6,195 nt of DNA from an uncultured Rhodobiaceae bacterium (lineage in GTDB: Archaea; Thermoplasmatota; Poseidoniia; Poseidoniales; Poseidoniaceae), in assembly GCA_937911445.1 (NCBI GenBank), contig CALDQY010000022.1:1-6195 (forward strand), written 5' to 3'. The translations under genes and the position numbers were made by a program. Every line of letters begins with the position of its first letter. Position 1 is the stretch's first letter. This document shows positions 1 through 5,671 of the stretch, piece after piece. The notes below the pieces were generated by a model. It did no database searches, had not been told where the DNA came from, and saw only the letters and a list, made by a program, of their open reading frames with translations.

Positions 1-1312
1 ATCCGCCCATATCCATTTCGTCCTCGCCATCAGCACAGTCTTCGTCTCCGTCGTTGACCCAATCCATTGGGATGGTGGTGCCATCGTTACAGTAGAAGTC
101 TCCATCGTCGCCCCAATCATCATCCCAATCGTCATCGTACATATCGTAAGAGAGGGAGAATGGAAGGGCAACGAGTGTTCCTGCATTGACGTCTGTGAAG
201 AGCGAGTTGACGCGTTCTTCTGTGAGGACATACATCTTCATTGTGGTGCCATCCATATTCATTGAGAAATACTCGATTTCGCCTGCGTTGTTGAACGCTA
301 CGGACATGTCCGGCATCATTTCAGGGTCTTCATCGTCACCCATGTCGTCGTGTCCATCATGGTCACTACCGTGGTAAGGGTCGTCACCTTCATCGTGTTC
401 CTCGTCGTAGTTGTCTATCGCTTCTATGAACGTTACGAGTTCGTCACTGTTGAGTTCGCCATTAGCGTCGATATCGGATTCATCAAAAATGATTTTCAAT
501 TCAGCCGCTTCTTCATCATCAACTTCTTCTCCAGAATCGTCAGCAGCCAGGAATTCTTCGAAGGAGATAGTGTTGCTGTCATCCATGTCGAACATGCAGA
601 GAGCGTACTTTGGCGTGATGCTGTCGTCTTCCACAATGTCCATTGAAACATCGAAGATTTGGAGACCATCCACTGATTCAGCTGGAGTGAAAGTTCCTGA
701 ACATTCAACGAATGCAAAGAATTCCAGCATTGCCATTGGATCCATATCATCGCCATTGCTTGCAGTTTCCTCAGCCATTGCTGCGATGACTTCCGTGTGT
801 GTGGTTGTTGTTGTCATCGAGTACGATTGAACAGCAGGCATATCGCCATACATCATCTCACACATCTCTTTCTCTTCTTCAGTTTCTTCGTCTGCACAAA
901 GATCTCCTTGGGTCTCATAACCCATTTCGACGTACATCGTAGTCCCGATGTGAGTCATCGATGTTACAAATTTCATTGAAGAGGTGCCGTCAGCAATGCC
1001 GATAATTGAGGATGTGTGGTATCCATCTGGAGACCATGCCTCGGTCATCTCCATTGTGATGACAGCCTCGGAGTCTTCGTCTACTTCAAGAATGCCTTCA
1101 TCCATTCCCATCATACTGGGGTCCATGTCATACATCATTGTAATTCCAAAGGATTCACTCTCATCAACGGTTATGAAATCAGCGATTTTTTCAATTGCGA
1201 TGTCTTCATTGACTTCGATATTCAATGTCTCTCCGTCATCGGATTCTGACAGTTCGGTACATCCTGCAAGCAGGAGGGAGGCTACAAGAAGAAACGCTAG
1301 TGTCTTTTTCAT
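1..1312 (-). CDS. Acidic secreted lipoprotein with two EF-hands and an LDLa-like motif (3' end outside window)
   Basis: The frame is open from the ATG at 1312 to the window edge: 437 residues without a stop, C-terminus missing. Residues 1-18 are a lipoprotein signal peptide: two Lys, a hydrophobic core, then lipobox LAGC with Cys18 as the predicted lipidation site, so the protein should sit on the outer face of the membrane. Residues 242-253 (DMDDSNTISFEE) and 280-291 (DIDANGELNSDE) fit the 12-residue EF-hand loop with Asp at 1 and 3 and Glu at 12. They are a normal paired distance apart and should bind calcium. An Asp/His-rich linker follows (about 300-335). Residues 406-432 contain C408 and C426 in a C-DG-x-IP-x-W-x-DG-x-x-DC-x-DG-x-DE pattern that resembles the calcium-binding end of LDL-receptor class A modules. 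Other cysteines are at 139, 151, 204 and 239. The protein is unusually rich in Asp, Glu and Met. I do not recognise residues 20-235, and the ligand or function is unknown. Confidence 0.88.
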   Translation of the reverse strand, partial: MKKTLAFLLVASLLLAGCTELSESDDGETLNIEVNEDIAIEKIADFITVDESESFGITMMYDMDPSMMGMDEGILEVDEDSEAVITMEMTEAWSPDGYHTSSIIGIADGTSSMKFVTSMTHIGTTMYVEMGYETQGDLCADEETEEEKEMCEMMYGDMPAVQSYSMTTTTTHTEVIAAMAEETASNGDDMDPMAMLEFFAFVECSGTFTPAESVDGLQIFDVSMDIVEDDSITPKYALCMFDMDDSNTISFEEFLAADDSGEEVDDEEAAELKIIFDESDIDANGELNSDELVTFIEAIDNYDEEHDEGDDPYHGSDHDGHDDMGDDEDPEMMPDMSVAFNNAGEIEYFSMNMDGTTMKMYVLTEERVNSLFTDVNAGTLVALPFSLSYDMYDDDWDDDWGDDGDFYCNDGTTIPMDWVNDGDEDCADGEDEMDMGG

Positions 1313-1335
1313 CGGTGTTAACTAGAGATAGTCGT

Positions 1336-1346
1336 TCTATTAATCT
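1336..1346. promoter_or_regulatory. Candidate TATA element in the divergent promoter region
   Basis: The 97 bases between the leftward lipoprotein start (1312) and the rightward small membrane protein start (1410) contain one clear A/T-rich block, tctattaatct, which reads similarly on both strands. On the - strand it lies about 25-30 bases before the lipoprotein ATG, the spacing expected for a leaderless or very short-leader archaeal transcript. On the + strand it would leave a leader of roughly 40 bases. Both assignments rest on spacing and composition only. Confidence 0.4.
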
Positions 1347-1409
1347 ATCACCGACAATGAAGGTCGGAAAAAGACGCAGATTGATGAACTGGGAGGTTGT
1401 CCAACCACC

Positions 1410-1604
1410 ATGAAGGCCAACTCTGTCGAGGAAGAACTCGAGCATCTTGCAAAGTTGGTCGAAGAAGCAGAGGCTCTCGGAATCGACCCTTGGCCAGAAA
1501 AGAAACCACCTCGTCCTTGGGCGAAGTTTGCTCTCGCCTCGTTCATGATCATCATGATGCTTTCATGGGTTTCTCGCTGGATGTACCGCTTCGTTGAAGT
1601 TTGA
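1410..1604 (+). CDS. Small single-pass membrane protein, 64 residues
   Basis: The product has a charged N-terminal part, residues 5-22, with Glu/Leu spacing typical of a short amphipathic helix. A proline-rich hinge with several Lys and Arg (about 27-36) follows, then a hydrophobic span at about 37-58 rich in Met, Phe, Ile and Trp, ending in a short tail. The basic hinge before the span suggests a cytoplasmic N-terminus. A GGAGGT sequence at 1392-1397 precedes the ATG by 12 bases, rather far for a Shine-Dalgarno site but a good match in sequence. It lies between a divergent promoter region and a tRNA gene on the same strand. I do not recognise the family. It is believed real because of the coherent helix-hinge-membrane layout, and because the competing frames here give incoherent proteins. 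Confidence 0.68.
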   Translation: MKANSVEEELEHLAKLVEEAEALGIDPWPEKKPPRPWAKFALASFMIIMMLSWVSRWMYRFVEV

Positions 1605-1654
1605 GATTGCCCACACCGTCGGTTTCAAGAAGTGAATCAAATTGGCAAGGGCAT

Positions 1655-1730
1655 AGTCCCTTAGTGTAGCGGTCCATCATGGAGGATTCTGGTTCCTCCG
1701 ACCCCGGTTCGAATCCGGGAGGGACTACCA
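1655..1730 (+). tRNA. tRNA-Gln (anticodon CUG), CCA encoded
   Basis: A complete cloverleaf can be folded by hand. The acceptor stem pairs 1655-1661 (AGTCCCT) with 1720-1726 (AGGGACT), seven perfect pairs, followed by discriminator A1727 and genomically encoded CCA at 1728-1730. The anticodon stem is GAGGA/TCCTC (1682-1686 with 1694-1698) around loop TTCTGGT, anticodon CTG at 1689-1691. The T arm is CCCGG-TTCGAAT-CCGGG (1703-1719), with a four-base variable region. The D stem is weak (three pairs including a G-U). There is no intron. The A1-U72 end and the TAGTGTAGCGGTC D-arm match archaeal tRNA-Gln. In archaea this tRNA is normally charged indirectly, with Glu converted to Gln by GatDE. It reads CAG codons. 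Confidence 0.96.
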
Positions 1731-1742
1731 CCGCTCACAAAA

Positions 1743-2660
1743 TCACTCTTCTTCATCAGGCTTGATGAGGACAAACGATGTAATCATGGACATAGGGTCT
1801 CCGTGGGTAAGTTCACCAGAGTATTCCTTAGCTTGACCGTAGGTGACGACACGTAGCCTGAATTGGCACGTTTTCTTTGTTCGTCGCTTGCGATGATGAC
1901 GATAGAAATGGACCCCAATCTTGTACTCCCCATCGGGAGCTTCATCCGTCCATACAACGTTCTCAATCGGCGTTTTTGACTTTGGACGGACGTTCATGTC
2001 AACGTCAAGTTCACCACCACATTCGCTCTTTCGATTGTTGAAGTAAATGCGCTCGCCAGATGGACAGAAGACGTGCATGTCAAGGTCGTTGTAATCGTCC
2101 CAAGCAAGGCTGATTTGAACAACACCCGATTTCCCTCCTTCACGAGCAAGGCGTTCCATTAGTTCACGATCTTCTTCTTCGGTTACTCGAACAGAGATGC
2201 CTGTTCCTACTTCTTCCTGTGCGACAAGGTCTGCGTGAGCGTTGAGGTTGTCCTCGTTTTCGGCAATCCAAGTCGATCGGTCTTCAACTGTCTCATCTTC
2301 CTCATCTTCGGTTTCGAGAGCATCCCGTTCTGGAATGAACAATTCATCCATGACCAGTTGAAGGTCGGAATATTGTGAGACACGACGTTGTTGTCGTTGC
2401 TGATAGGCTTGTTTTGCTGAATCGCTGAGTTGATCGAACTGGAGTCCACGAGAAACGACGTGCCTGCGAGCGCTTCTGCGATCGTTGCGTTGAGAGCGCA
2501 TGCTGGACAGAGGCGCTCGACTTGCATTTCTAAGTTTGAGTTGCTGCTTCAATTCCCGCCGCTTTCGGAACCGATTGACCAAGAATAAAATCAGAAAGAA
2601 GAGAAAGGAGCCACCGCCAATGATGATTCCAAGGAGGATCTTTTCGTCCACAATCCTCAC
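1743..2660 (-). CDS. Membrane-anchored protein with C-terminal YfaP/DUF2135-like domain
   Basis: A 305-residue protein with one hydrophobic span at about residues 8-29, followed at once by a strongly basic stretch (30-70). By the positive-inside rule the bulk of the protein should be cytoplasmic. A Gln/Arg-rich helical part (about 72-100) and an acidic linker (about 110-150) lead to a compact C-terminal domain at about 180-305. Its motifs WDDYNDLDMHV (187-197), CPSGERIYF, GGELDVD and the APDGEYKIGVHFY strand (241-253) resemble the YfaP/DUF2135 family (LxWxxxxxDLDLHVxxPxG, then GGELDxD, then AxxGxYxVxVxxY). That family's biochemical role is not known. The GTG start at 2660 is preferred because GGGAG at 2670-2674 lies 9 bases upstream; GTG at 2651 is possible. 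It begins 33 bases after the korB-like stop on the same strand, so it is probably cotranscribed. Its 3' end lies 12 bases from the convergent tRNA gene. Confidence 0.88.
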   Translation of the reverse strand: MRIVDEKILLGIIIGGGSFLFFLILFLVNRFRKRRELKQQLKLRNASRAPLSSMRSQRNDRRSARRHVVSRGLQFDQLSDSAKQAYQQRQQRRVSQYSDLQLVMDELFIPERDALETEDEEDETVEDRSTWIAENEDNLNAHADLVAQEEVGTGISVRVTEEEDRELMERLAREGGKSGVVQISLAWDDYNDLDMHVFCPSGERIYFNNRKSECGGELDVDMNVRPKSKTPIENVVWTDEAPDGEYKIGVHFYRHHRKRRTKKTCQFRLRVVTYGQAKEYSGELTHGDPMSMITSFVLIKPDEEE

Positions 2661-2669
2661 TTCTTCCTG

Positions 2670-2674
2670 CTCCC
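2670..2674 (-). promoter_or_regulatory. Shine-Dalgarno site supporting the GTG start of the YfaP-like gene
   Basis: On the - strand the sequence AAAAGGGAG ends 9 bases before the GTG at 2660. No ATG exists in this frame between the korB-like stop codon (2694-2696) and residue 50 of the product, so this site supports a GTG start that keeps the whole membrane span. Confidence 0.5.
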
Positions 2675-2693
2675 TTTTAGGAGATTTGTTGCA

Positions 2694-3743
2694 TCACTGG
2701 TTCAAGAATTCCTGATTGATTGTATCTAGCATGGCCTTCGAAGGGCGAAGTTCTTCATCGCTTACATCGAGAAGTGGTGTCTCAACAAGACCAAGATCCT
2801 CTGCGAGTGATGGTTTGCTTGCATCAAAGTAAAGCAGACCCGTTACGTGCTTCTTTCCGACTTCAGCCTCATGGAGTGCTGTCAAAGCAGCCATCGAATC
2901 ACCTGGATCGTGATTGGCTGAAATCGTTTCAAGACGGATGGTTGAACCATCGTGCAGTGTAATGTCCGTGTAGTGCCCTTCAGGAACTTCAACCTCAGCC
3001 ATTGGCTCAAAGTGTGGGATGTAATCGGCCATGTGAAGCGTGATTTCGTTGTCCTTGACGTACTGATACGAGCGCATGGACTCGTCGTTGTTGTTGAAGG
3101 TTACACAAGGCGAGATGACGTCGATAAGAGCGAATCCCTTGTGTGACATAGCAGCTTTGAGTAGCGATGTGAGTTGTTTCTTGGATCCTGAGAAGGACCG
3201 AGCAACAAAGGTACAACCTAGATTGATGGCAAGAGCACACAAGTCGATTGGCTGTGTTTCGTTGGCTTTTCCTTTCTTTTTCTTGGAACCAACATCTGCT
3301 GTTGCTGAGTACTGCCCCTTGGTCAGTCCATAGACGCCGTTGTTCTCGACAATGTAGACCATGTCCATGTTCCGTCGAATCGCGTGAATCAATTGGCCGA
3401 TACCAATCGATGCAGAGTCACCATCGCCGGAAACACCAAGATAGAGCAGATCTTTGTTGATAGCATACGCCCCAGTTGTAACAGACGGCATCCGTCCGTG
3501 AACGGTGTTGAATCCGTGGGATTGACCGAGGTAGTATGCAGGCGTTTTGGACGAACAGCCAATACCAGACATCTTTGCAATTCGATGTGGCTTGATTCCG
3601 TTCTCCCAAGCAGCGTTCACGATCACGTTCGAAATCTGGTCGTGACCACAACCCGGACAGAGCGAGGAAGGGCCTCCAGTGTAACTGTCCTTTGGCTCAT
3701 TGATGACGTTCAATTTGATGGCTCGTGCTGGTTTGTCGCTCAT
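2694..3743 (-). CDS. korB: 2-oxoacid:ferredoxin oxidoreductase, beta subunit (thiamine diphosphate and Fe-S subunit)
   Basis: A 349-residue beta subunit of a CoA-dependent 2-oxoacid:ferredoxin oxidoreductase, which decarboxylates a 2-oxoacid to acyl-CoA while reducing ferredoxin in the cytoplasm. The thiamine diphosphate/Mg site is clear: GDGD at 106-109 and the paired Asn at 134-135, the usual GDG-x(25-30)-NN spacing. The four cysteines expected to hold the [4Fe-4S] cluster are C29 and C32 (CPGCGHD), C63 (GIGCSSK) and C213 (SPCVTFNN), in the same order and spacing as in two-subunit archaeal enzymes such as that of Sulfolobus tokodaii. HGRMPSVTTG (82-91) and YGLTKGQYSAT (138-148) are also family motifs. 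The ATG overlaps the korA stop by four bases and has its own strong Shine-Dalgarno site. The substrate (2-oxoglutarate, pyruvate or a broad range) cannot be decided from the sequence; the symbol reflects the family, not proven specificity. Confidence 0.95.
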   Translation of the reverse strand: MSDKPARAIKLNVINEPKDSYTGGPSSLCPGCGHDQISNVIVNAAWENGIKPHRIAKMSGIGCSSKTPAYYLGQSHGFNTVHGRMPSVTTGAYAINKDLLYLGVSGDGDSASIGIGQLIHAIRRNMDMVYIVENNGVYGLTKGQYSATADVGSKKKKGKANETQPIDLCALAINLGCTFVARSFSGSKKQLTSLLKAAMSHKGFALIDVISPCVTFNNNDESMRSYQYVKDNEITLHMADYIPHFEPMAEVEVPEGHYTDITLHDGSTIRLETISANHDPGDSMAALTALHEAEVGKKHVTGLLYFDASKPSLAEDLGLVETPLLDVSDEELRPSKAMLDTINQEFLNQ

Positions 3744-5527
3744 TGGCTCACCTCCTTGATGGTCTCGAGGATTTTCTCGGCGTAAATACGAGCACGTGGC
3801 GGCATACCATCGGAGTAGGCCACGGAGTGCACGTTGCCAACAATGTCGTTTGGCAGCTCTCGTCTCAGGATGCCCCAGAGTTGACCATCACGGTTGATTT
3901 CCAACACGATGGTCATGCGATGACGTCGAATGAACGACTCAACTTCGCTGTGAAGCGGTAGGGAGCGAACACGGCACTGGCTGACCTTGAGGCCAGTTGC
4001 TTCGAGAATGTCGTCGATCTCTTGGATGGTATTCTCCATACTTCCGTAGTAGATGACACCGACATCGCCTTCGATCTCTTCTCGCAGAAGTGGCTCGGGC
4101 AGATGATCTCGAGCGCCGTTGATCTTGTCCTTCAAGCGCTTCATGAGAGCGAAGTAGTCATGAGGTTTCTCAGAATAAACACCGTCTGGATTGTGACCAG
4201 TTCCTCGATAGAGAATAGGTGCCATGCCGCTACCAGGTAACGTTCGGTAAGGGATACCATCACCGTCAACATCACGGTAACGTCCGAAGTTTTCCATGGC
4301 ATCGAACACATCCTGTTCACGGATGGTCTTACCACGATCCATCGGGGCGTCAGGGTAGGTGAACCCTTCACACGCCCAACGATTCATTCCAAGGTCGAGA
4401 TCCGAGAGGCCAAAGACAGGTGTCTGATAGCGTTCGGAGATGTCGAAGGCTTTCCATCCAAACTCGAAGCACTCCTCGACGGTTCCTGGAATAATGACGA
4501 TGTGTTGCGTATCACCATGGCTTCCTTCATAGAGCATCGACAGATCCGATTGTTGAGTACGAGTAGGAAGCCCAGTTGATGGTCCAACACGATTAACGTC
4601 CCAGAAGACGGACGGGATTTCTGCGAAGTAAGCAAGACCGATGAATTCCTGCATCAATGAGATACCAGGTCCAGATGTGGCGGTCATTCCACGGCCACCA
4701 GCCCAGCCTGCTCCAAGAACCATACCTGCTGCAGCAAGTTCGTCTTCGGCTTGAATGACTGCACAAGTGGACTCACCCTCGTCGTTGGTTCGAAGTCGCG
4801 GCAACCAACCAATGATCCCTTCAGCGAGGCTTGAGGATGGTGTAATTGGATACCAAGCAAGCAGTTGGACGCCACCGAAGATGCAGCCAAGAGCGACGGC
4901 TTCGTTGCCTTCCATGAAGAACCGCTTCTGCTCAATCGCACGTGGCTCAACGACGTACGGGTCGCCTTTGGTGAAGTTCTCCTTGGCATAATTACGACCA
5001 AGTTCAAGAGCAGTTGTGTTGAGTTCAATGGCAGATGCCTTTCCTTTGAATTGTCCTGCAACGGCCTTGTGCAAGGCTTCGTCGGTAATGCCGAGAAGTT
5101 CAGCCAGTACACCGACGTATACGATGTTCGTGACCAACTTCGCAAGTTTTGGACTGAGTGTTCGCGCTAGCTTTGTCATCGGTACTGGGTAGGAAACAAC
5201 ATCCTCACGGTCCATGGGCATCTTGGAATCCATGTTCCAGATGACGACAGAGCCCGGTTCAAGCGCTGCAAGATCATCAGCCCATGTTGCCTTGTTGACC
5301 AAGACTTGGATGTGGGTTCGATCGCCTGGAGCTTGGTAGCCCTCATCGGACAATCGAACGATGTACCACGTTGGAAGGCCAGAAATGTTCGATGGGAACA
5401 GGTTCTTTCCAGAGACTGGAACACCCATGTCGAATAGTGATTGAAGGAGAATCAGGTTGGCCGATTGCGACCCAGTTCCGTTGGCGGTTGCGATGTTGAT
5501 GGTGAAGTCGTTGGCGATGGTATCCAT
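3740..5527 (-). CDS. korA: 2-oxoacid:ferredoxin oxidoreductase, fused gamma-alpha subunit
   Basis: A 595-residue alpha subunit with the gamma domain fused at its N-terminus (about 1-185), then the alpha (pyrimidine-binding) domains from about 200 onward. Conserved family motifs are visible: YPITPSSS at 226-233 (the YPITP motif needed for 2-oxoacid binding), the acidic AEDELAAAG segment at 260-268, TSGPG at 284-288, and RVGPSTGLPT at 313-322 with the catalytically important Arg313. The LYEGSHGD stretch at 332-339 and the later alpha regions are intact. Length and order match the two-subunit alpha-2/beta-2-like enzymes of aerobic archaea and actinobacteria, which lack a separate ferredoxin-like delta subunit. 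It pairs with the beta subunit encoded directly downstream. The ATG at 5527 is supported by GAGGAGAT seven bases upstream. A usually common VQR is VNR here (311-313); whether this matters is unknown. Substrate specificity is not resolved. Confidence 0.95.
   Translation of the reverse strand: MDTIANDFTINIATANGTGSQSANLILLQSLFDMGVPVSGKNLFPSNISGLPTWYIVRLSDEGYQAPGDRTHIQVLVNKATWADDLAALEPGSVVIWNMDSKMPMDREDVVSYPVPMTKLARTLSPKLAKLVTNIVYVGVLAELLGITDEALHKAVAGQFKGKASAIELNTTALELGRNYAKENFTKGDPYVVEPRAIEQKRFFMEGNEAVALGCIFGGVQLLAWYPITPSSSLAEGIIGWLPRLRTNDEGESTCAVIQAEDELAAAGMVLGAGWAGGRGMTATSGPGISLMQEFIGLAYFAEIPSVFWDVNRVGPSTGLPTRTQQSDLSMLYEGSHGDTQHIVIIPGTVEECFEFGWKAFDISERYQTPVFGLSDLDLGMNRWACEGFTYPDAPMDRGKTIREQDVFDAMENFGRYRDVDGDGIPYRTLPGSGMAPILYRGTGHNPDGVYSEKPHDYFALMKRLKDKINGARDHLPEPLLREEIEGDVGVIYYGSMENTIQEIDDILEATGLKVSQCRVRSLPLHSEVESFIRRHRMTIVLEINRDGQLWGILRRELPNDIVGNVHSVAYSDGMPPRARIYAEKILETIKEVSQ
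3748..3757 (-). promoter_or_regulatory. Strong Shine-Dalgarno site of korB
   Basis: AAGGAGGTGA on the - strand, a near-complete complement of the archaeal 16S rRNA 3' end, lies 4 bases before the korB ATG (3743) and inside the last codons of korA. Together with the ATGA overlap of the two genes it indicates translational coupling and balanced synthesis of the two subunits. Confidence 0.85.
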
Positions 5528-5534
5528 CTGTTGT

Positions 5535-5543
5535 ATCTCCTCA
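5535..5543 (-). promoter_or_regulatory. Shine-Dalgarno site of korA, overlapping a small upstream ORF stop
   Basis: TGAGGAGAT on the - strand ends 7 bases before the korA ATG at 5527. Its first three bases are the in-frame stop codon of the small reading frame upstream, an arrangement that would let a ribosome finishing that frame restart on korA. Confidence 0.7.
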
Positions 5544-5594
5544 GGCCCCAGCGACGTCTGTCGCGGCCTCTAATTCATTGCCCATCGCTTTCAT
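5541..5594 (-). CDS. Candidate leader peptide upstream of korA (17 residues)
   Basis: A short frame starts at ATG 5594 and gives MKAMGNELEAATDVAGA before TGA at 5543-5541. An in-frame TTG at 5615 would extend it to 24 residues, and ATG 5585 would shorten it to 14. Its composition resembles an ordinary archaeal soluble peptide. Its stop codon merges with the korA Shine-Dalgarno site, 13 bases before the korA ATG and in a different frame. It could be a leader peptide coupled to korA, a remnant of a lost gene, or chance; a frame this short is weak evidence by itself. No clear ribosome binding site precedes the ATG. Confidence 0.3.
   Translation of the reverse strand: MKAMGNELEAATDVAGA
5544..5568 (-). 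promoter_or_regulatory. Strong G/C-rich hairpin in the korA leader
   Basis: On the - strand GGCCGCGAC, a loop AGAC, then GTCGC, a three-base bulge TGG and GGCC can pair into nine base pairs. The hairpin ends directly before the korA Shine-Dalgarno site and covers the last nine sense codons of the candidate leader peptide. There is no following T-run, so a terminator is not indicated. A role in translation or mRNA stability of korA is possible but is inference from position. Confidence 0.45.
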
Positions 5595-5644
5595 CACTTC
5601 AATATGTTGTATCAAAATCCTCAGTGTTCCTATCCGTGAAGGTC

Positions 5645-5652
5645 AAAAATAG
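5645..5652 (+). promoter_or_regulatory. TATA-like element for the cyclophilin-like gene
   Basis: AAAAATAG lies with its centre about 24 bases before the ATG at 5672, the spacing of an archaeal TATA box for a leaderless mRNA. No Shine-Dalgarno sequence is visible just before that ATG, which agrees with a leaderless start. The same A/T block could also serve the leftward korA transcript, giving a leader of around 90-100 bases, but it is a poorer match in that direction. Confidence 0.45.
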
Positions 5653-5671
5653 AAGTTGGTTCTGGGCAACC

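Noticed and set aside
1..160. Repeated GAT/GAC-type short tracts resembling a simple repeat
   Set aside because: They are explained by Asp-rich coding sequence near the calcium motif; the units are irregular and in frame, not a DNA repeat.
186..1325. Several + strand open frames opposite the lipoprotein gene, some Ser-rich
   Set aside because: They are antisense shadows: runs of Asp, Glu and Met codons on the - strand read as Ser, Ile and Val on the other. The - strand frame is far longer and has a signal peptide and EF-hands.
1605..1654. Search for a TATA box in front of the tRNA gene
   Set aside because: The A/T-richer stretches here are weak and ambiguous in spacing; no site can be supported.
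2672..2686. Short inverted repeat CTCC/GGAG between korB and the next gene as a possible terminator
   Set aside because: Only four pairs, no T-run after it, and one arm doubles as the Shine-Dalgarno site.
2661..2696. The YfaP-like frame stays open back to the korB stop codon TGA and lies in the same frame, suggesting stop-codon readthrough or a sequencing error joining the two
   Set aside because: korB has its full family length and a natural end. The downstream protein has its own Shine-Dalgarno site and begins with a membrane span. Only one stop codon separates them, so readthrough cannot be excluded, but nothing supports it.
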